Source: an uncultured Sutterella sp.
GTDB taxonomy: Bacteria > Pseudomonadota > Gammaproteobacteria > Burkholderiales > Burkholderiaceae_F
Assembly: GCA_900545335.1 (NCBI GenBank)
Contig: UQYP01000007.1
Coordinates: 50,335-114,334, forward strand
Reading direction: 5' to 3'
Length of the DNA: 64,000 bases
Positions 8,014-18,006 of this stretch are shown piece after piece. Every line of letters starts with the position of its first letter. The stretch's first letter is position 1. The notes under the pieces were generated by a model, which was not told where the DNA came from, did not search any database, and worked only from the letters and a program-made list of their open reading frames with translations. Both the position numbers and the translations under genes were made by a program.

Positions 8014-8766
8014 ATGACGGATAATTCTGTAAGACTTTCCAAACGCATCAGTGAACTGGGTATCGCCTCAAGACGCGAGGCCGATACCTGGATTGAAAAG
8101 GGCTGGGTAAAGGTCAACGGGCAAGTGGCGAGCCTTGGCATGAAAGTGATCCCAAGCGACAGAATTCAAATTTCTTCAAAAGCTAAGAAAGAACAAAGCG
8201 CTCAGGTCACGGTTTTACTCAATAAACCCGTAGGCTACGTGAGCGGCCAGGCCGAAGATGGGTACGAGCCGGCAAAAGTGCTGATTACCCCAGAAAATCA
8301 TTGGGACAGAGACGATTCCGGCATACGATTTTCTCGTTCTCATTTAGCTCATCTTGTCCCGGCCGGGCGCTTAGACATTGACTCTGTAGGATTGCTTGTT
8401 TTAACTCAAGACGGCCGTGTCGCAAAAACCATCATCGGTGAAACAAGTGATATTGAAAAGGAATACATTGTTCGTGTAGCCTCTTTTGACGGTTCGAGGC
8501 CTAAGTTAAGCGATGAGGCACTCTCACTTCTAAATTTTGGTCTGAGCCTTGACGGAAAAGCGCTGCAGCCAGCCCAAGTCAGTTGGCTCAACGATGAAGA
8601 ATTGCGCTTTATTCTGAAAGAAGGCAAAAAGCGTCAGATCAGACGGATGTGCGAAGCGGTCGGGTTAAAAGTTTTACGCTTAAAGCGCGTGCGCGTCGGA
8701 AAGGTTGTACTGGGAGCATTGCCTGCCGGCCAGTGGCGCTATCTTAAACCCGGAGAATCTTTTTAG
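8014..8766 (+). CDS. rluF: Pseudouridine synthase, RluF/RsuA family
   Basis: An S4 RNA-binding domain at the N-terminus (SVRLSKRISELGIASRREAD, ~5-50) is followed by a pseudouridine synthase domain with the catalytic segment PAGRLDIDSVGLLVLT (Asp nucleophile) and the C-terminal GKKRQIRRMCEAVG block. The S4 part resembles E. coli RluF, which modifies 23S U2604, but family members with different targets look alike, so the symbol is tentative. The start is ATG 8014, one base after the tsaC stop. 250 residues. Confidence 0.85.
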   Translation: MTDNSVRLSKRISELGIASRREADTWIEKGWVKVNGQVASLGMKVIPSDRIQISSKAKKEQSAQVTVLLNKPVGYVSGQAEDGYEPAKVLITPENHWDRDDSGIRFSRSHLAHLVPAGRLDIDSVGLLVLTQDGRVAKTIIGETSDIEKEYIVRVASFDGSRPKLSDEALSLLNFGLSLDGKALQPAQVSWLNDEELRFILKEGKKRQIRRMCEAVGLKVLRLKRVRVGKVVLGALPAGQWRYLKPGESF

Positions 8767-8784
8767 CGGAGAGCTCAAAGCGAT

Positions 8785-9672
8785 ATGCAAAATAAAACAG
8801 CTGCCGCTCAGCTTTTACTCATTTTTGTGACTTTTCTCTGGGGATCGACCTTTCTTACTCTTCAGACAGCCCTTCGTTGGGCTGATCCCGTTGTTATTGT
8901 TGCATTACGCTTTGTTTTAGCCTCTTTCATTGTTTTTTGTTTTCTCAGGGGCCGTATCAACCGCATTACTCGTTACGAATGGAAGGCCGGTTTAGTTGTC
9001 GGGTGCTGTATTTTCGGAGTTTATACTTTACAAACCATCGGGTTGGCTTCTATTCCGAGCAGTACATCGGCCTTTTTAACGGGACTATATGTCGGATTTG
9101 TTCCTCTGCTGCAGTGGCTCATTTACAAATCTGTCCCGCAGCCTGTCACAATTGCCACCATCGTATTGGCCTTTACCGGCATGACTCTTTTTGCCAATCC
9201 CTTCTCCGTTAACCTCTCCGGTCAGTTCGGTGAATGGGTGACCGTTTTAAGTGCCTTAATTTGTGCCGCTGAAATTCTTTCCATCAGCCATTTCACCCAG
9301 GGATGCCGACCGCTGCAACTGAGTTTTACGCAGTTAATCACCGTAGCAGTCTTAGCGCTTTTCACACTTTTGTGGCACGAACCAGTCCGTCCTACCGAAT
9401 GGACGCCCGGTCTCGCTCTATGTATAGGAGCGCTTGCTGCCATCGTCAGTTTTGTCCAATTCGGTATCGGTTGGGCATTAAAGCATGTCAGTGCAATGAG
9501 GGCTACACTTATCTACGCACTTGAACCGGTTTTTGCAGGCATCATCGGTTGGCTTGCCGGAGAATACTTCGGGTTATCGGAATTGTCCGGAGCCGCCTTA
9601 ATCATTTTCGCTGTACTTCTGAGTGCTTGGAAACCCGGTAAACGTAAAGACCGCAACGGAGAAGTGCTATGA
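8785..9672 (+). CDS. EamA/DMT-superfamily transporter
   Basis: 295-residue membrane protein with about ten hydrophobic helices arranged as two EamA repeats (about 8-138 and 150-287). The first opens with the family-typical FLWGSTFL. Such proteins export metabolites or amino acids, but the substrate cannot be read from sequence. Its stop overlaps the murI start (ATGA at 9669-9672). Any link to the neighbouring cell-wall gene is speculative. Confidence 0.88.
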   Translation: MQNKTAAAQLLLIFVTFLWGSTFLTLQTALRWADPVVIVALRFVLASFIVFCFLRGRINRITRYEWKAGLVVGCCIFGVYTLQTIGLASIPSSTSAFLTGLYVGFVPLLQWLIYKSVPQPVTIATIVLAFTGMTLFANPFSVNLSGQFGEWVTVLSALICAAEILSISHFTQGCRPLQLSFTQLITVAVLALFTLLWHEPVRPTEWTPGLALCIGALAAIVSFVQFGIGWALKHVSAMRATLIYALEPVFAGIIGWLAGEYFGLSELSGAALIIFAVLLSAWKPGKRKDRNGEVL

Positions 9673-10472
9673 ACAATCAGAAACCTATCGGTTTTTTTGA
9701 TTCAGGCTGGGGCGGATTATCCATCCTCAAGACAGCCCGAGAGGTTTTACCGGCAGAAGATTTTCTTTATGTCGCTGATTGCGGTTTTGCCCCCTACGGA
9801 GACCAAAGCCACGATTTTATTGTTGAGCGAGCTCGAAGAATCGCCGCTTTTCTTTTTGATAAACAACAGGTTAAAGCTTTGGTTGTGGCCTGCAACACAG
9901 CGACTGCTGAGGCTATTGATACCCTTCGTCAGGACAGACCAGAGGCTATTATTATCGGGGTGGAGCCCGCCATTAAGCCGGCCGTGGCCATTTCTCAAAA
10001 TCAAAAGATCGGGATGATTGCTACCACGCGTACGACACAGTCTCTTCGCTATAACAGCCTGCTGCAACGATTTGCTCAAAAAGCGACAGTATTTACCCAA
10101 GGCTGCCCCGGCTTGATGGACTGTGTGGAAGCGGGGGCCTTTCAAACACCCGCCACACTGCAGCTTTTGCATCGTTATATTGATCCGATGCTTGAAAATC
10201 ACATCGATACGCTCGTACTGGGCTGTACTCACTATCCGTTTTTAATGCAGGCAATCCGATCAGTTGTTGGCCCGGAAGTCAATATTTACGAACCCAGCCT
10301 CGGTGTATCTCTGCATTTAAAACACCGCTTGACAGAGACCGGCAGTTTGGTTACCGGCAGTCAGAGAAAAGGCAAAGATACTTTTTATGTCAGCGGATTG
10401 ACTGAACAAAGAAAAAACGTCGCCAATCTTTTGTGGGGACAGGCGACGTCTTTTGAAAATCTTTGTGTTTAA
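9669..10472 (+). CDS. murI: Glutamate racemase
   Basis: Converts L- to D-glutamate for peptidoglycan stems. Two catalytic cysteines are visible, in VVACNTATAEA and LGCTHYPFLM, and the N-terminal IGFFDSGWGGLSIL carries the conserved Asp/Ser. Most homologues have DSGVGG; the Trp here is a small departure. 267 residues, full length. Overlaps the EamA gene by four bases and ends six bases before the convergent thioesterase gene. Confidence 0.95.
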   Translation: MNNQKPIGFFDSGWGGLSILKTAREVLPAEDFLYVADCGFAPYGDQSHDFIVERARRIAAFLFDKQQVKALVVACNTATAEAIDTLRQDRPEAIIIGVEPAIKPAVAISQNQKIGMIATTRTTQSLRYNSLLQRFAQKATVFTQGCPGLMDCVEAGAFQTPATLQLLHRYIDPMLENHIDTLVLGCTHYPFLMQAIRSVVGPEVNIYEPSLGVSLHLKHRLTETGSLVTGSQRKGKDTFYVSGLTEQRKNVANLLWGQATSFENLCV

Positions 10473-10478
10473 AGACCG

Positions 10479-10916
10479 TTATTCTTCAATAAGAAAATTA
10501 GCCATTCTTTGTCTCAGTGTATCGGGGATAGGAGTGGATTTTCGGCTCTCAGAGTCGATACAAACCATCACTTCGCGGCATTTCACATGCAGCTCTTCGC
10601 CCTGGTAGAACTCAATTTCAACAGTAAAAGAACTGTTGCCGATATGACTGACCCAAAGTCTCATTTCCCCGACATCGCCGATGTGAAAGGGCTTAAAGAA
10701 ATCAGAATGAATGGAAACCACCGGAATCAGTACATTTTGCTCTGACATGTTTTCCCAAGGCAACTGCATCCCCTCGCGAAACCAATCCTCTGTAAGGCCA
10801 TTGAAAAGAACAAAAAAATTCGGGTGAAAAACAATGCCGGCCGGATCACAATGTGCGAAACGAATCATGCATGATTTCTTAAAAATACTACCCAATTGGA
10901 TTCTCCTTGTTATCAA
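10479..10916 (-). CDS. Acyl-CoA thioesterase, 4-hydroxybenzoyl-CoA thioesterase (hot-dog) family
   Basis: A 145-residue single hot-dog domain. The segment FAHCDPAGIVFHPNFFVLFN carries the catalytic Asp in the position used by 4-hydroxybenzoyl-CoA thioesterases. It hydrolyses an acyl- or aryl-CoA; the substrate is unknown. Its start lies 29 bases inside the end of the kynB-like gene upstream, so the two are probably translationally coupled. It could act on an aromatic CoA arising from tryptophan or benzoate metabolism, but that rests only on context. Confidence 0.85.
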   Translation of the reverse strand: MITRRIQLGSIFKKSCMIRFAHCDPAGIVFHPNFFVLFNGLTEDWFREGMQLPWENMSEQNVLIPVVSIHSDFFKPFHIGDVGEMRLWVSHIGNSSFTVEIEFYQGEELHVKCREVMVCIDSESRKSTPIPDTLRQRMANFLIEE

Positions 10917-11499
10917 TCAGTACCGCACGAACGGGACTTGCTTCCAATCCCTGAATCTTCAAAGGCAAAGCAACTAAATGATAAAGTCCTCTGCCAACTT
11001 CCGTGAGATCCAAATTTTCCAAAATGAGCATGCCGCAGTCAATAGCTAAAACATGGGATGACAAATTTTCATCACTTTCAGAATCAATGCTGGGGGTGTC
11101 AATTCCAATGACCCGAACCCCTGCTTGCGCCAAATATCTGACTGCTTGCTCGGAAAGGTAAGGAAAGTCTGAGTTCCATTTCTCCCGGGGACCGAATCCT
11201 GTTTTCAGAAGCACTCGAGAGCAGCGAACCTCATCCAAATCCTCAACCTCAATGGCTTTACGGCGATTAACCTGCATGACTTGGCAGGGTCCTATCAGTG
11301 CTGAGAGATCAACTTCAGAAACATCCCCGCAGCGTTTCAAATGAAGCGGAGCATCAATATGAGCGCCCAAATGTGCACTCATTTGAAAAGTACTGACAAT
11401 GGTTTTTTCCGAATTGCAAAATTTCACCGATAACGGATCATCGCCCGGATAAACGGGCGATGATTGTGTCACTAAAGGAGAAATATCGATGATTCTCAC
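10888..11499 (-). CDS. Cyclase family protein, kynurenine formamidase-like
   Basis: 203-residue metal-dependent hydrolase of the cyclase family, closest in layout to bacterial arylformamidase KynB (N-formylkynurenine to kynurenine). The signature HLGAHIDAP around residues 44-52 supplies metal ligands, and VIGIDTPSID lies at about 130. Most KynB share this HxGTHxDAP motif, but other cyclase-family enzymes do too, and no kynA or kynU is in the window. ATGA overlap with the DUF72 gene upstream. Confidence 0.75.
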   Translation of the reverse strand: MRIIDISPLVTQSSPVYPGDDPLSVKFCNSEKTIVSTFQMSAHLGAHIDAPLHLKRCGDVSEVDLSALIGPCQVMQVNRRKAIEVEDLDEVRCSRVLLKTGFGPREKWNSDFPYLSEQAVRYLAQAGVRVIGIDTPSIDSESDENLSSHVLAIDCGMLILENLDLTEVGRGLYHLVALPLKIQGLEASPVRAVLIDNKENPIG

Positions 11500-12572
11500 A
11501 ATGCGCGAGGATCTAGTTGAGCGTTCTTTTCGCCGGATAACTTATTGACGACATCACGGGCGATTTCAATCATTGTGAGCGGAGCACAGCCTTCTGCTTT
11601 GTTGTTGGTAATCACAAAACTCTTTTGCTGGGATTTTTGTGCAACATCGAGCAAATGGACAATGCCGGCACGAGTGGCGGTATCCGGATGGACAATTCGG
11701 TTAAAAGGCGCATAGGTCATCTTTGCAACACCGTGGCGCTGAATCGGATTAAGAGACCAACGAACGACCAGCGGTCCGTTCATTTTCCAGTCCTGTCCCT
11801 CAGCTTCCGGATCCTCGTAGTAGCGCAGTGCAGCGGTCTGGCGAATGACATCGGGCATCGAGGGATGCACACCCACCACTAATCTCACTCCGCTCGGACG
11901 CAAGGCATTTAACAGTCTCTTTGTGTAAATAGAAAGCGTACGAACCTCAACGGCATAAATAGGACGCTCGCCTTCTACTTCTTTGGGTAAATCCGCAAAG
12001 AATTGAGCAATGCGATCAATGTAGCTGTAACACTCGGCCTGCGTGGGCAACAGAGGTCTGGGGATAGGAGACAGTTGGAAAACCAAGGGACCTGCGTTTT
12101 CTCCCAAGCCGTTAATCACCGGATAAACGAACTCGTGCATTGCAGCATGCAAATCCAAAAAATCCTGATTCAGGGAGCGAAACCGCCCTTTAGGATCACG
12201 TTTGACTGCATCGGTTACACTCTGAGGCGCTTTAATAAGAAAACGAAAACCTTCATCAACCTGACCGGCCATCGCCGCATAGGACATTTCGTTTAAAGTC
12301 CCGAAAAATGACCAATCAATCCCGACAGCGCGCAGAATCGGATGTTTGCAGTAAGCTGATAGTCCGCGCTTAGTCAAATCTTCTACACCGCTTGTCTCTC
12401 CCCAAACAATGCCTTTCCAGCCCGGGAAATTCCAACTTGCGCATCCCAAATAAATGGAAGACGGCAATAAACGTCCCAAACGCAAAACGTCTTGAGAAGG
12501 TGTGACCGGAGTGATCGGCGAAGAGGTGACTTCATCAAAACTGTAAGGATCTGTCGTAAATTGATCAAACAT
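11496..12572 (-). CDS. DUF72 (YecE-like) family protein
   Basis: 358 residues with the DUF72 TIM-barrel hallmarks: YLGCASWNFPGWKG near residue 41, FLIKAPQSVTDAV, GPLVFQLSP, IYAVEVRT and the C-terminal FVITNNKAEGCAP. The biochemical role of the family is not settled. It differs from the shorter (~250) YecE by an N-terminal extension and a mid insertion. First gene of a reverse trio with the cyclase and thioesterase. A 244-base AT-rich stretch upstream holds no gene. Confidence 0.85.
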   Translation of the reverse strand: MFDQFTTDPYSFDEVTSSPITPVTPSQDVLRLGRLLPSSIYLGCASWNFPGWKGIVWGETSGVEDLTKRGLSAYCKHPILRAVGIDWSFFGTLNEMSYAAMAGQVDEGFRFLIKAPQSVTDAVKRDPKGRFRSLNQDFLDLHAAMHEFVYPVINGLGENAGPLVFQLSPIPRPLLPTQAECYSYIDRIAQFFADLPKEVEGERPIYAVEVRTLSIYTKRLLNALRPSGVRLVVGVHPSMPDVIRQTAALRYYEDPEAEGQDWKMNGPLVVRWSLNPIQRHGVAKMTYAPFNRIVHPDTATRAGIVHLLDVAQKSQQKSFVITNNKAEGCAPLTMIEIARDVVNKLSGEKNAQLDPRAL

Positions 12573-12775
12573 AACTTGCCCAATCTGTATATCAACAAAA
12601 AAACAAAAAAAACGAATTCAAAGCCAAATGACTATTCTCTCTTTGAGTATACGTCCTAAATATCAGAATGATTGGCTGAAAGATGAGTACTTTTGCTCAG
12701 AAATGCGAAAAATAGCAGAAAAATTTTTCTACTTCAATGTCTGAAGTGTCAAAGATATAACAAACTGATTTCAAA

Positions 12776-12802
12776 GGCGAAAGACTCCGAGAGTCCTTCG
12801 CC
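12776..12802 (-). terminator. Stem-loop downstream of the Spy-like gene
   Basis: GGCGAA-A-GACTC, loop CGA, GAGTC-C-TTCGCC: a near-perfect hairpin 14 bases past the reverse-strand stop. The downstream U-tract in that direction is weak. Confidence 0.6.
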
Positions 12803-12816
12803 GAAAATTCAATTGA

Positions 12817-13407
12817 TTAACGAGCGGCTTTTGGTGCCGGTTGAGGTCCTTTAGGCGGCATAGGCGGCTCGAGAATACTGCCGGTATTGACGACATAATC
12901 AAACTGAGCCATTTTTTCCTCACCCAAAACTTTGAGCAGCTCTGCCCTGGCTTTTACATAAGCATCAAAAGCTTGGGCATGCTTATTCATGAATTCGCTT
13001 CTGGCTTCCAATCGGGCCTGTCTGGTCATACCCGGTTTCCATTGATTGCGATGATCGCAACGAACCTGAGCGAGCTGCGCATAAGCCTGCTGCGTTTGCT
13101 GCCAGGCTTTATCCGAAGCTTTAACACCTAAAATCGTTCCGACTTCGTTCATAAAGTGCACGGCCTCTTCATGATTCATCCCGAAAGTGTGAACTCCGCG
13201 ATCATGCATCATGCGAGGACCGCCCCGATAGTGATGTCTTCTCATCGGTGCGTCCCCCCAATAGCCGCACGGAGCATCGTAACCGTGATGCCACTGCGGT
13301 CCGTCGTAGCGGTCCCAACACGGGCCGCCGTGCCAGGCATAACTGCTCAGAGGGATTAAGCCTGCCGAAATTACAGCTGCAATCACAAGGGCTTTGTTTG
13401 TTCTCAT
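12817..13407 (-). CDS. Spy/CpxP-like periplasmic protein
   Basis: 196-residue exported protein. The start at 13407 is preceded by AAGGAG and gives a clean Sec signal (about residues 1-22, ending SSYA-W). A mature stretch rich in His, Gly, Arg and Trp (residues ~23-70) precedes a helical region (about 75-175) with the Q/R/K-rich pattern of Spy/CpxP folding helpers, ending in a Pro-rich tail. Spy proteins are periplasmic chaperones induced by envelope stress; the His-rich part could bind metal, as in the CnrX/ZraP relatives. Family assignment is by overall pattern, not a catalytic motif. Confidence 0.65.
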   Translation of the reverse strand: MRTNKALVIAAVISAGLIPLSSYAWHGGPCWDRYDGPQWHHGYDAPCGYWGDAPMRRHHYRGGPRMMHDRGVHTFGMNHEEAVHFMNEVGTILGVKASDKAWQQTQQAYAQLAQVRCDHRNQWKPGMTRQARLEARSEFMNKHAQAFDAYVKARAELLKVLGEEKMAQFDYVVNTGSILEPPMPPKGPQPAPKAAR

Positions 13408-13628
13408 TATTTTTCTCCTTAGCAGAAAAAAAAACCTGCGGTACACCGCAGTAACGCAGGGGAAAAAGACTTTAACTTGCTTACGTTTGCAGTTTACGCA
13501 CGACTCGCGCAACAATCTTTTGGCATCTGTATGTTTTTGTTATCCGCGTTAACTTATTTTTACAGGGCGCAGATTAAAAATTTCTTTAAAAAAAAGACAG
13601 TTATAGCGCCTAGTGGCCAGGTGGCTTT

Positions 13629-13637
13629 TGATACAAT
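13629..13637 (+). promoter_or_regulatory. Extended -10 promoter for purB
   Basis: TGATACAAT (13629-13637) is a TGn-extended -10 with TACAAT as the hexamer. No -35 match was found at the right distance, as expected for extended -10 promoters. The start would be about 35 bases before the purB ATG. Confidence 0.45.
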
Positions 13638-13677
13638 GTTGCCGTCGTATATTTCTCTTTTTTCAGGACGTTACAAA

Positions 13678-15042
13678 ATGGAACTTTCCGCATTGACTGC
13701 CTTATCTCCGCTTGACGGCCGCTACGCGCGCCAAACCGAAGCTTTACGGGAGATTTTTTCGGAATCAGCCTTCATGCGTGCCCGTGTGCGCGTGGAAGTT
13801 GAATGGTTAATTGCATTGTCGGAAGCTGAGCTGCCTGAGTTGGATCACCTCTCAGACCACGGCAAGGCTTATCTTCGCGGATTAGTGGAGAACTTTACCG
13901 TCCAATCCTGCCAAGAAATCAAGGATATTGAGAAAACCACCAACCACGACGTCAAAGCCGTTGAATATTGGATCAAAGAACAGGTCTCGCATGATGCAGA
14001 ATTGGCTAAAGCCAGTGAATTTGTCCACTTCGGCTGCACAAGCGAAGACATTAATAACACCTCTCACGCCCTGATGCTCACCAAAGGTCGCAAGGAGTTG
14101 GTGGCCTATCTGCGCTCTATTCACCAAACTCTCGTTGAAAACGCTCACCGCTGGGCTGAAGTGCCAATGCTTTCCCGCACACACGGACAGACGGCCTCTC
14201 CAACCACTATCGGTAAGGAATGGGCTAACGTGGCCATGCGCCTGAAAAGAGCCATCGAATCTATCGAATCTGTGACGATCCTCGCTAAGATGAATGGCGC
14301 CGTCGGCAACTACAACGCCCACACGATTGCCTATCCGGAAAAAGACTGGGAAGCTTTTGCGAAAAAAGTGGTTGAAGAACGCCTGGGCTTAACCTTTAAT
14401 ACCCACACGATTCAAATTGAACCGCACGATTATATGGCTCAGCTTTTTGATGCCATCGTGCGTGCAAATACCATTTTGCTCGATTTGGACCGTGACGTCT
14501 GGGGCTACATCTCAATGGGCTTTTATAAGCAAAAACTCAAGGAAGGTGAAGTCGGCTCCTCGACCATGCCCCATAAAGTCAACCCCATTGATTTTGAAAA
14601 TTCCGAAGGTAATTTGGGCATTGCCAATGCACTTTTAACGCACTTAGCACAAAAGCTGCCGATTTCCCGCTGGCAGCGTGACCTAACCGACTCGACCGTT
14701 CTGCGCAATCTGGGGGTTGCTTTCGGTTATTGCTTCGTGGGTTACAACGCCCTAACCCGCGGCTTAGGCAAACTCCAGCTCAATGAACAGCGCGTCGCTG
14801 AAGACCTGGATCACGCTTGGGAAGTGTTGGCAGAAGCCATTCAAACGGTTATGCGCCGTTACGGTGTGCCGCATCCCTATGAACAGTTGAAAGCTCTCAC
14901 CCGCGGCAAAGGCATCACTCCGGAGACGATTCACGAGTTTGTCTCTCAATTGGACATCCCGACAGAGGCCAAAGAACGTTTGATGAAGCTCACCCCTGCC
15001 ACCTATATCGGTAAGGCCGTTGAGTTAGCTAAACGCGCCTAA
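13678..15042 (+). CDS. purB: Adenylosuccinate lyase
   Basis: Fumarase-superfamily lyase that splits SAICAR to AICAR and adenylosuccinate to AMP, releasing fumarate both times. The start is ATG 13678 with AGGA upstream, matching the family start (ALTALSPLDGRYARQ). Conserved regions include TSEDINNTSHAL, RTHGQTASPTT and the flexible catalytic loop GSSTMPHKVNPIDFEN. 454 residues. In this organism the fumarate released would feed the same pool as AspA. Own promoter and terminator. Confidence 0.96.
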   Translation: MELSALTALSPLDGRYARQTEALREIFSESAFMRARVRVEVEWLIALSEAELPELDHLSDHGKAYLRGLVENFTVQSCQEIKDIEKTTNHDVKAVEYWIKEQVSHDAELAKASEFVHFGCTSEDINNTSHALMLTKGRKELVAYLRSIHQTLVENAHRWAEVPMLSRTHGQTASPTTIGKEWANVAMRLKRAIESIESVTILAKMNGAVGNYNAHTIAYPEKDWEAFAKKVVEERLGLTFNTHTIQIEPHDYMAQLFDAIVRANTILLDLDRDVWGYISMGFYKQKLKEGEVGSSTMPHKVNPIDFENSEGNLGIANALLTHLAQKLPISRWQRDLTDSTVLRNLGVAFGYCFVGYNALTRGLGKLQLNEQRVAEDLDHAWEVLAEAIQTVMRRYGVPHPYEQLKALTRGKGITPETIHEFVSQLDIPTEAKERLMKLTPATYIGKAVELAKRA

Positions 15043-15063
15043 ACACCGTTAATTTTCCACGAT

Positions 15064-15094
15064 AGCCCGAACAGCGATGTTCGGGCTTCTTTTT
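15064..15094 (+). terminator. Intrinsic terminator of purB
   Basis: AGCCCGAAC (15064-15072), loop, GTTCGGGCT (15079-15087), then TCTTTTT. Strong stem and U-tract. The remaining ~220 bases to pepN hold no recognisable gene. Confidence 0.9.
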
Positions 15095-15313
15095 GCATAT
15101 TGCAAATCCGATCTTTTAGCCTATTGAACGATCACGTTAATGCGGCAGTATTCAATTAGGCAAAAGCGCATCTGCATGAACCGCTCAAAGCCTTTGAAAT
15201 CGTTGCCTGTGAATTAAAAAAATCCTCGGCTTCAAGCAGAAAATTCTTCTTCAAACGCTTAAAATGTCTCAGTTGAAGTATCAAAAACGTCCTGATTTTC
15301 AGAGGTTTCGAGC

Positions 15314-17986
15314 ATGGCGTCGGCTACTGTTTACCGCAAAGATTACATTCCCCCTACTCATTGGGTTGATTCAGTGTATTTGGAGTTTGATCTCCACCCT
15401 CAGCAAACACATGTCCACAGTACTTTAATGATCCGCCCCAATGAGGATCGCATCAACAACGATTTGATTTTAAACGGCCGGGATCTGGAACTGGTTCGTA
15501 TCGCCATTGACGGCAGAGAGTTGGATCGAAGCGAATATACGCTCATGCCCAACGGGGACTTGGTTCTGCGCGGCATCACAAAAGACATCAAGCTTGAAAT
15601 TGAAAATATCATCAATCCTCAAGCCAACAGCTCCCTTATGGGGTTGTACCTGTCAAACGGCAACTTTATGACTCAGTGTGAAGCAGAGGGCTTCCGCCGC
15701 ATCACTTATTACCCTGATCGGCCCGACGTTTCTGCAAAATTCACAGTCAGAATCAATGCTCCGCAATCCGTCTGTCCGGTTCTGCTGTCAAACGGCAACC
15801 TGATTGAAGAAGGCGAGCTTGACGGCAATTGGCACTATACCTGCTGGGAAGATCCTTTCCCCAAACCCTGCTACCTTTTTGCTTTGGTAGCCGGCAATTT
15901 GAAGTGCCGTGAAGAAAAATTCCAACTTAAAAACGGTAAAAAGGCACTTCTTCAAATTTGGGTTGAGCCGAGAAATCTGGACAAAACCGAGTTTGCCTTG
16001 GAAAGTCTCAAACGGGCAATCGCCTGGGATGAGGAACGCTTCGGGCTGGAGCTGGATTTAGAGCGCTTCATGATTGTGGCCACTGACGATTTCACGATGG
16101 GCGCCATGGAAAATAAGGGATTGAATATTTTCAATTCCCGTTGCGTTCTGGCCACTCCCGAAGTAGCAACCGATCGAGACTTCGCCCGCATTGAAAGCGT
16201 TATCGGGCACGAGTACTTCCACAACTGGACCGGAGACCGCGTGACCTGTCGGGACTGGTTCCAGTTGACGCTTAAGGAAGGCCTGACCGTTTTCAGAGAA
16301 CAGGAATTTGCTGCCGATATGTTAGGCGACAGCACCGCACGGGCTGTTAAACGCATCGAAGATGTTCGCTACCTGCGCGATCATCAGTTCACTGAAGATG
16401 CCGGCCCCATGGCTCACCCCATTCGTCCTGAATCTTATGAAGAAATTAATAACTTCTACACCACTACCGTTTATGAAAAAGGTGCCGAAGTCATTCGTAT
16501 GCTTCAGACCTTATTGGGTAAGGACGGCTTTAAGCGAGGGTTGGATCAGTACATCAGGGAGCATGACGGTAGTTGTGCGACCTGTGAAGACTTCTTAAAC
16601 GCTATGGCTGAAGCCAATATGCGTAATCTCACGCAGTTTAAGCGCTGGTATTCTCAGGCTGGCACCCCTCATGTTCGGGTACGTACCCATTGGGACGAAC
16701 AGACGGCTACCTACTCAGTCACATTAGCGCAGTCGTGTCCTGCAACGCCAGGACAAAGCAAAAAGGAACCGTTCTTCATTCCCTTTGATATTGCACTTTT
16801 TAACAGCAAGGGAAAACCGATATCGCTGCAGCTGCAGGCAGAGACAACCGCAAAGGGTACTTCCCGCGTTCTTGAACTCACCGATGAAGAACACACCTGG
16901 GTGTTTGTTGGCGTAAAAGAAAAACCCATTCCGTCACTGGCACGCAATTTCTCAGCTCCGATCATCGTGGATTACAACTACAGTCCCGAGGAGCTCGTCT
17001 TTTTGAGCCAGTGTGATACCGATGCATTTAATCGGGCTCAAGCCATGGAAGAGCTTTCGCTTATCTGCATTAATGAAATGGTGGCCGATTACGAGCGCGG
17101 CACACGAATGGTGATCAATCCGCATTACCGAAACGCTTTTGAATCGATGCTCACCGATAAAAGCATTTCCGCGGCTTTTAAAGCTGTGGCTCTGACATTG
17201 CCGAGTGAAATGCGCATCGCTGAATCTCAGCCGATGATTAACCCGATTGCGATTCGTGCGGCCATTCGTTCGCTACGTGAACAATTAGGACGCCAGTTCT
17301 CGCATTTGATTATGCGTGTTTTTGACGATAACGCACCCAACCCCGTTTACACGCCTTCGGCTTCTGAAGCGGGCAAAAGAGCTATGCGTGCTTTCTGCTT
17401 TGAGTTGCTATTAGCAGGCGGCAACGCTAAATCACTTCTGAGAGCCAGACAGATTTTTGAAACCAGTAAAAATCTGACTGAGCGGCTCGATGCGCTGCGC
17501 ATCATTGTCAACAGTGCTTCGCCCACTAAATTCACTCTGCTTGAAGCCGCTGAGGCTGAATGGCGCAAAGAGCCTCTGCTTGTCAACAAGTGGCTCACGC
17601 TGCAGGCAACAGCTACAGTGCCCATGGACGAATGCCCGATTGTTGACGTTGTTCAAAACCTCATTGAGCGCTATCCCGGCTATAACGCTCATAATCCGAA
17701 TAATGTGTACTCACTTGTTTTGGCTTTCTGTCAAAACAATTTGGCTGAATTTCATCGCCCGGACGGTGTCGGCTATAAACTCTGGGTCGAACAGGTGCTT
17801 AAATTGGATCGAATTAATCCTCAGGTATCAAGCCGCCTGGCACGCTGCCTGGATAATTGGAGACGCTATACGCCCGAGTGCTCCAAGCTCATGTACAGCG
17901 CACTCAAATATGTTTACTCCCAACCCAATCTGTCGGCAGATTTAAAAGAAGTGGTTGGCAAAGCGCTCAATAATGCAACCCATTAA
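15314..17986 (+). CDS. pepN: Aminopeptidase N (M1 family)
   Basis: 890-residue zinc aminopeptidase of the PepN type. The exopeptidase motif GAMEN is followed by the zinc site HEYFHNWTGDR (HExxH) with a second Glu about 19 residues on in LKEGLTVFREQEF. It trims N-terminal residues from peptides in the cytosol, which suits a peptide- and amino-acid-using anaerobe. Length and C-terminal helical domain are as in E. coli PepN. fbp starts 20 bases after the stop. Confidence 0.96.
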   Translation: MASATVYRKDYIPPTHWVDSVYLEFDLHPQQTHVHSTLMIRPNEDRINNDLILNGRDLELVRIAIDGRELDRSEYTLMPNGDLVLRGITKDIKLEIENIINPQANSSLMGLYLSNGNFMTQCEAEGFRRITYYPDRPDVSAKFTVRINAPQSVCPVLLSNGNLIEEGELDGNWHYTCWEDPFPKPCYLFALVAGNLKCREEKFQLKNGKKALLQIWVEPRNLDKTEFALESLKRAIAWDEERFGLELDLERFMIVATDDFTMGAMENKGLNIFNSRCVLATPEVATDRDFARIESVIGHEYFHNWTGDRVTCRDWFQLTLKEGLTVFREQEFAADMLGDSTARAVKRIEDVRYLRDHQFTEDAGPMAHPIRPESYEEINNFYTTTVYEKGAEVIRMLQTLLGKDGFKRGLDQYIREHDGSCATCEDFLNAMAEANMRNLTQFKRWYSQAGTPHVRVRTHWDEQTATYSVTLAQSCPATPGQSKKEPFFIPFDIALFNSKGKPISLQLQAETTAKGTSRVLELTDEEHTWVFVGVKEKPIPSLARNFSAPIIVDYNYSPEELVFLSQCDTDAFNRAQAMEELSLICINEMVADYERGTRMVINPHYRNAFESMLTDKSISAAFKAVALTLPSEMRIAESQPMINPIAIRAAIRSLREQLGRQFSHLIMRVFDDNAPNPVYTPSASEAGKRAMRAFCFELLLAGGNAKSLLRARQIFETSKNLTERLDALRIIVNSASPTKFTLLEAAEAEWRKEPLLVNKWLTLQATATVPMDECPIVDVVQNLIERYPGYNAHNPNNVYSLVLAFCQNNLAEFHRPDGVGYKLWVEQVLKLDRINPQVSSRLARCLDNWRRYTPECSKLMYSALKYVYSQPNLSADLKEVVGKALNNATH

Positions 17987-18006
17987 TTTTGAAAAGGACT
18001 CTGACA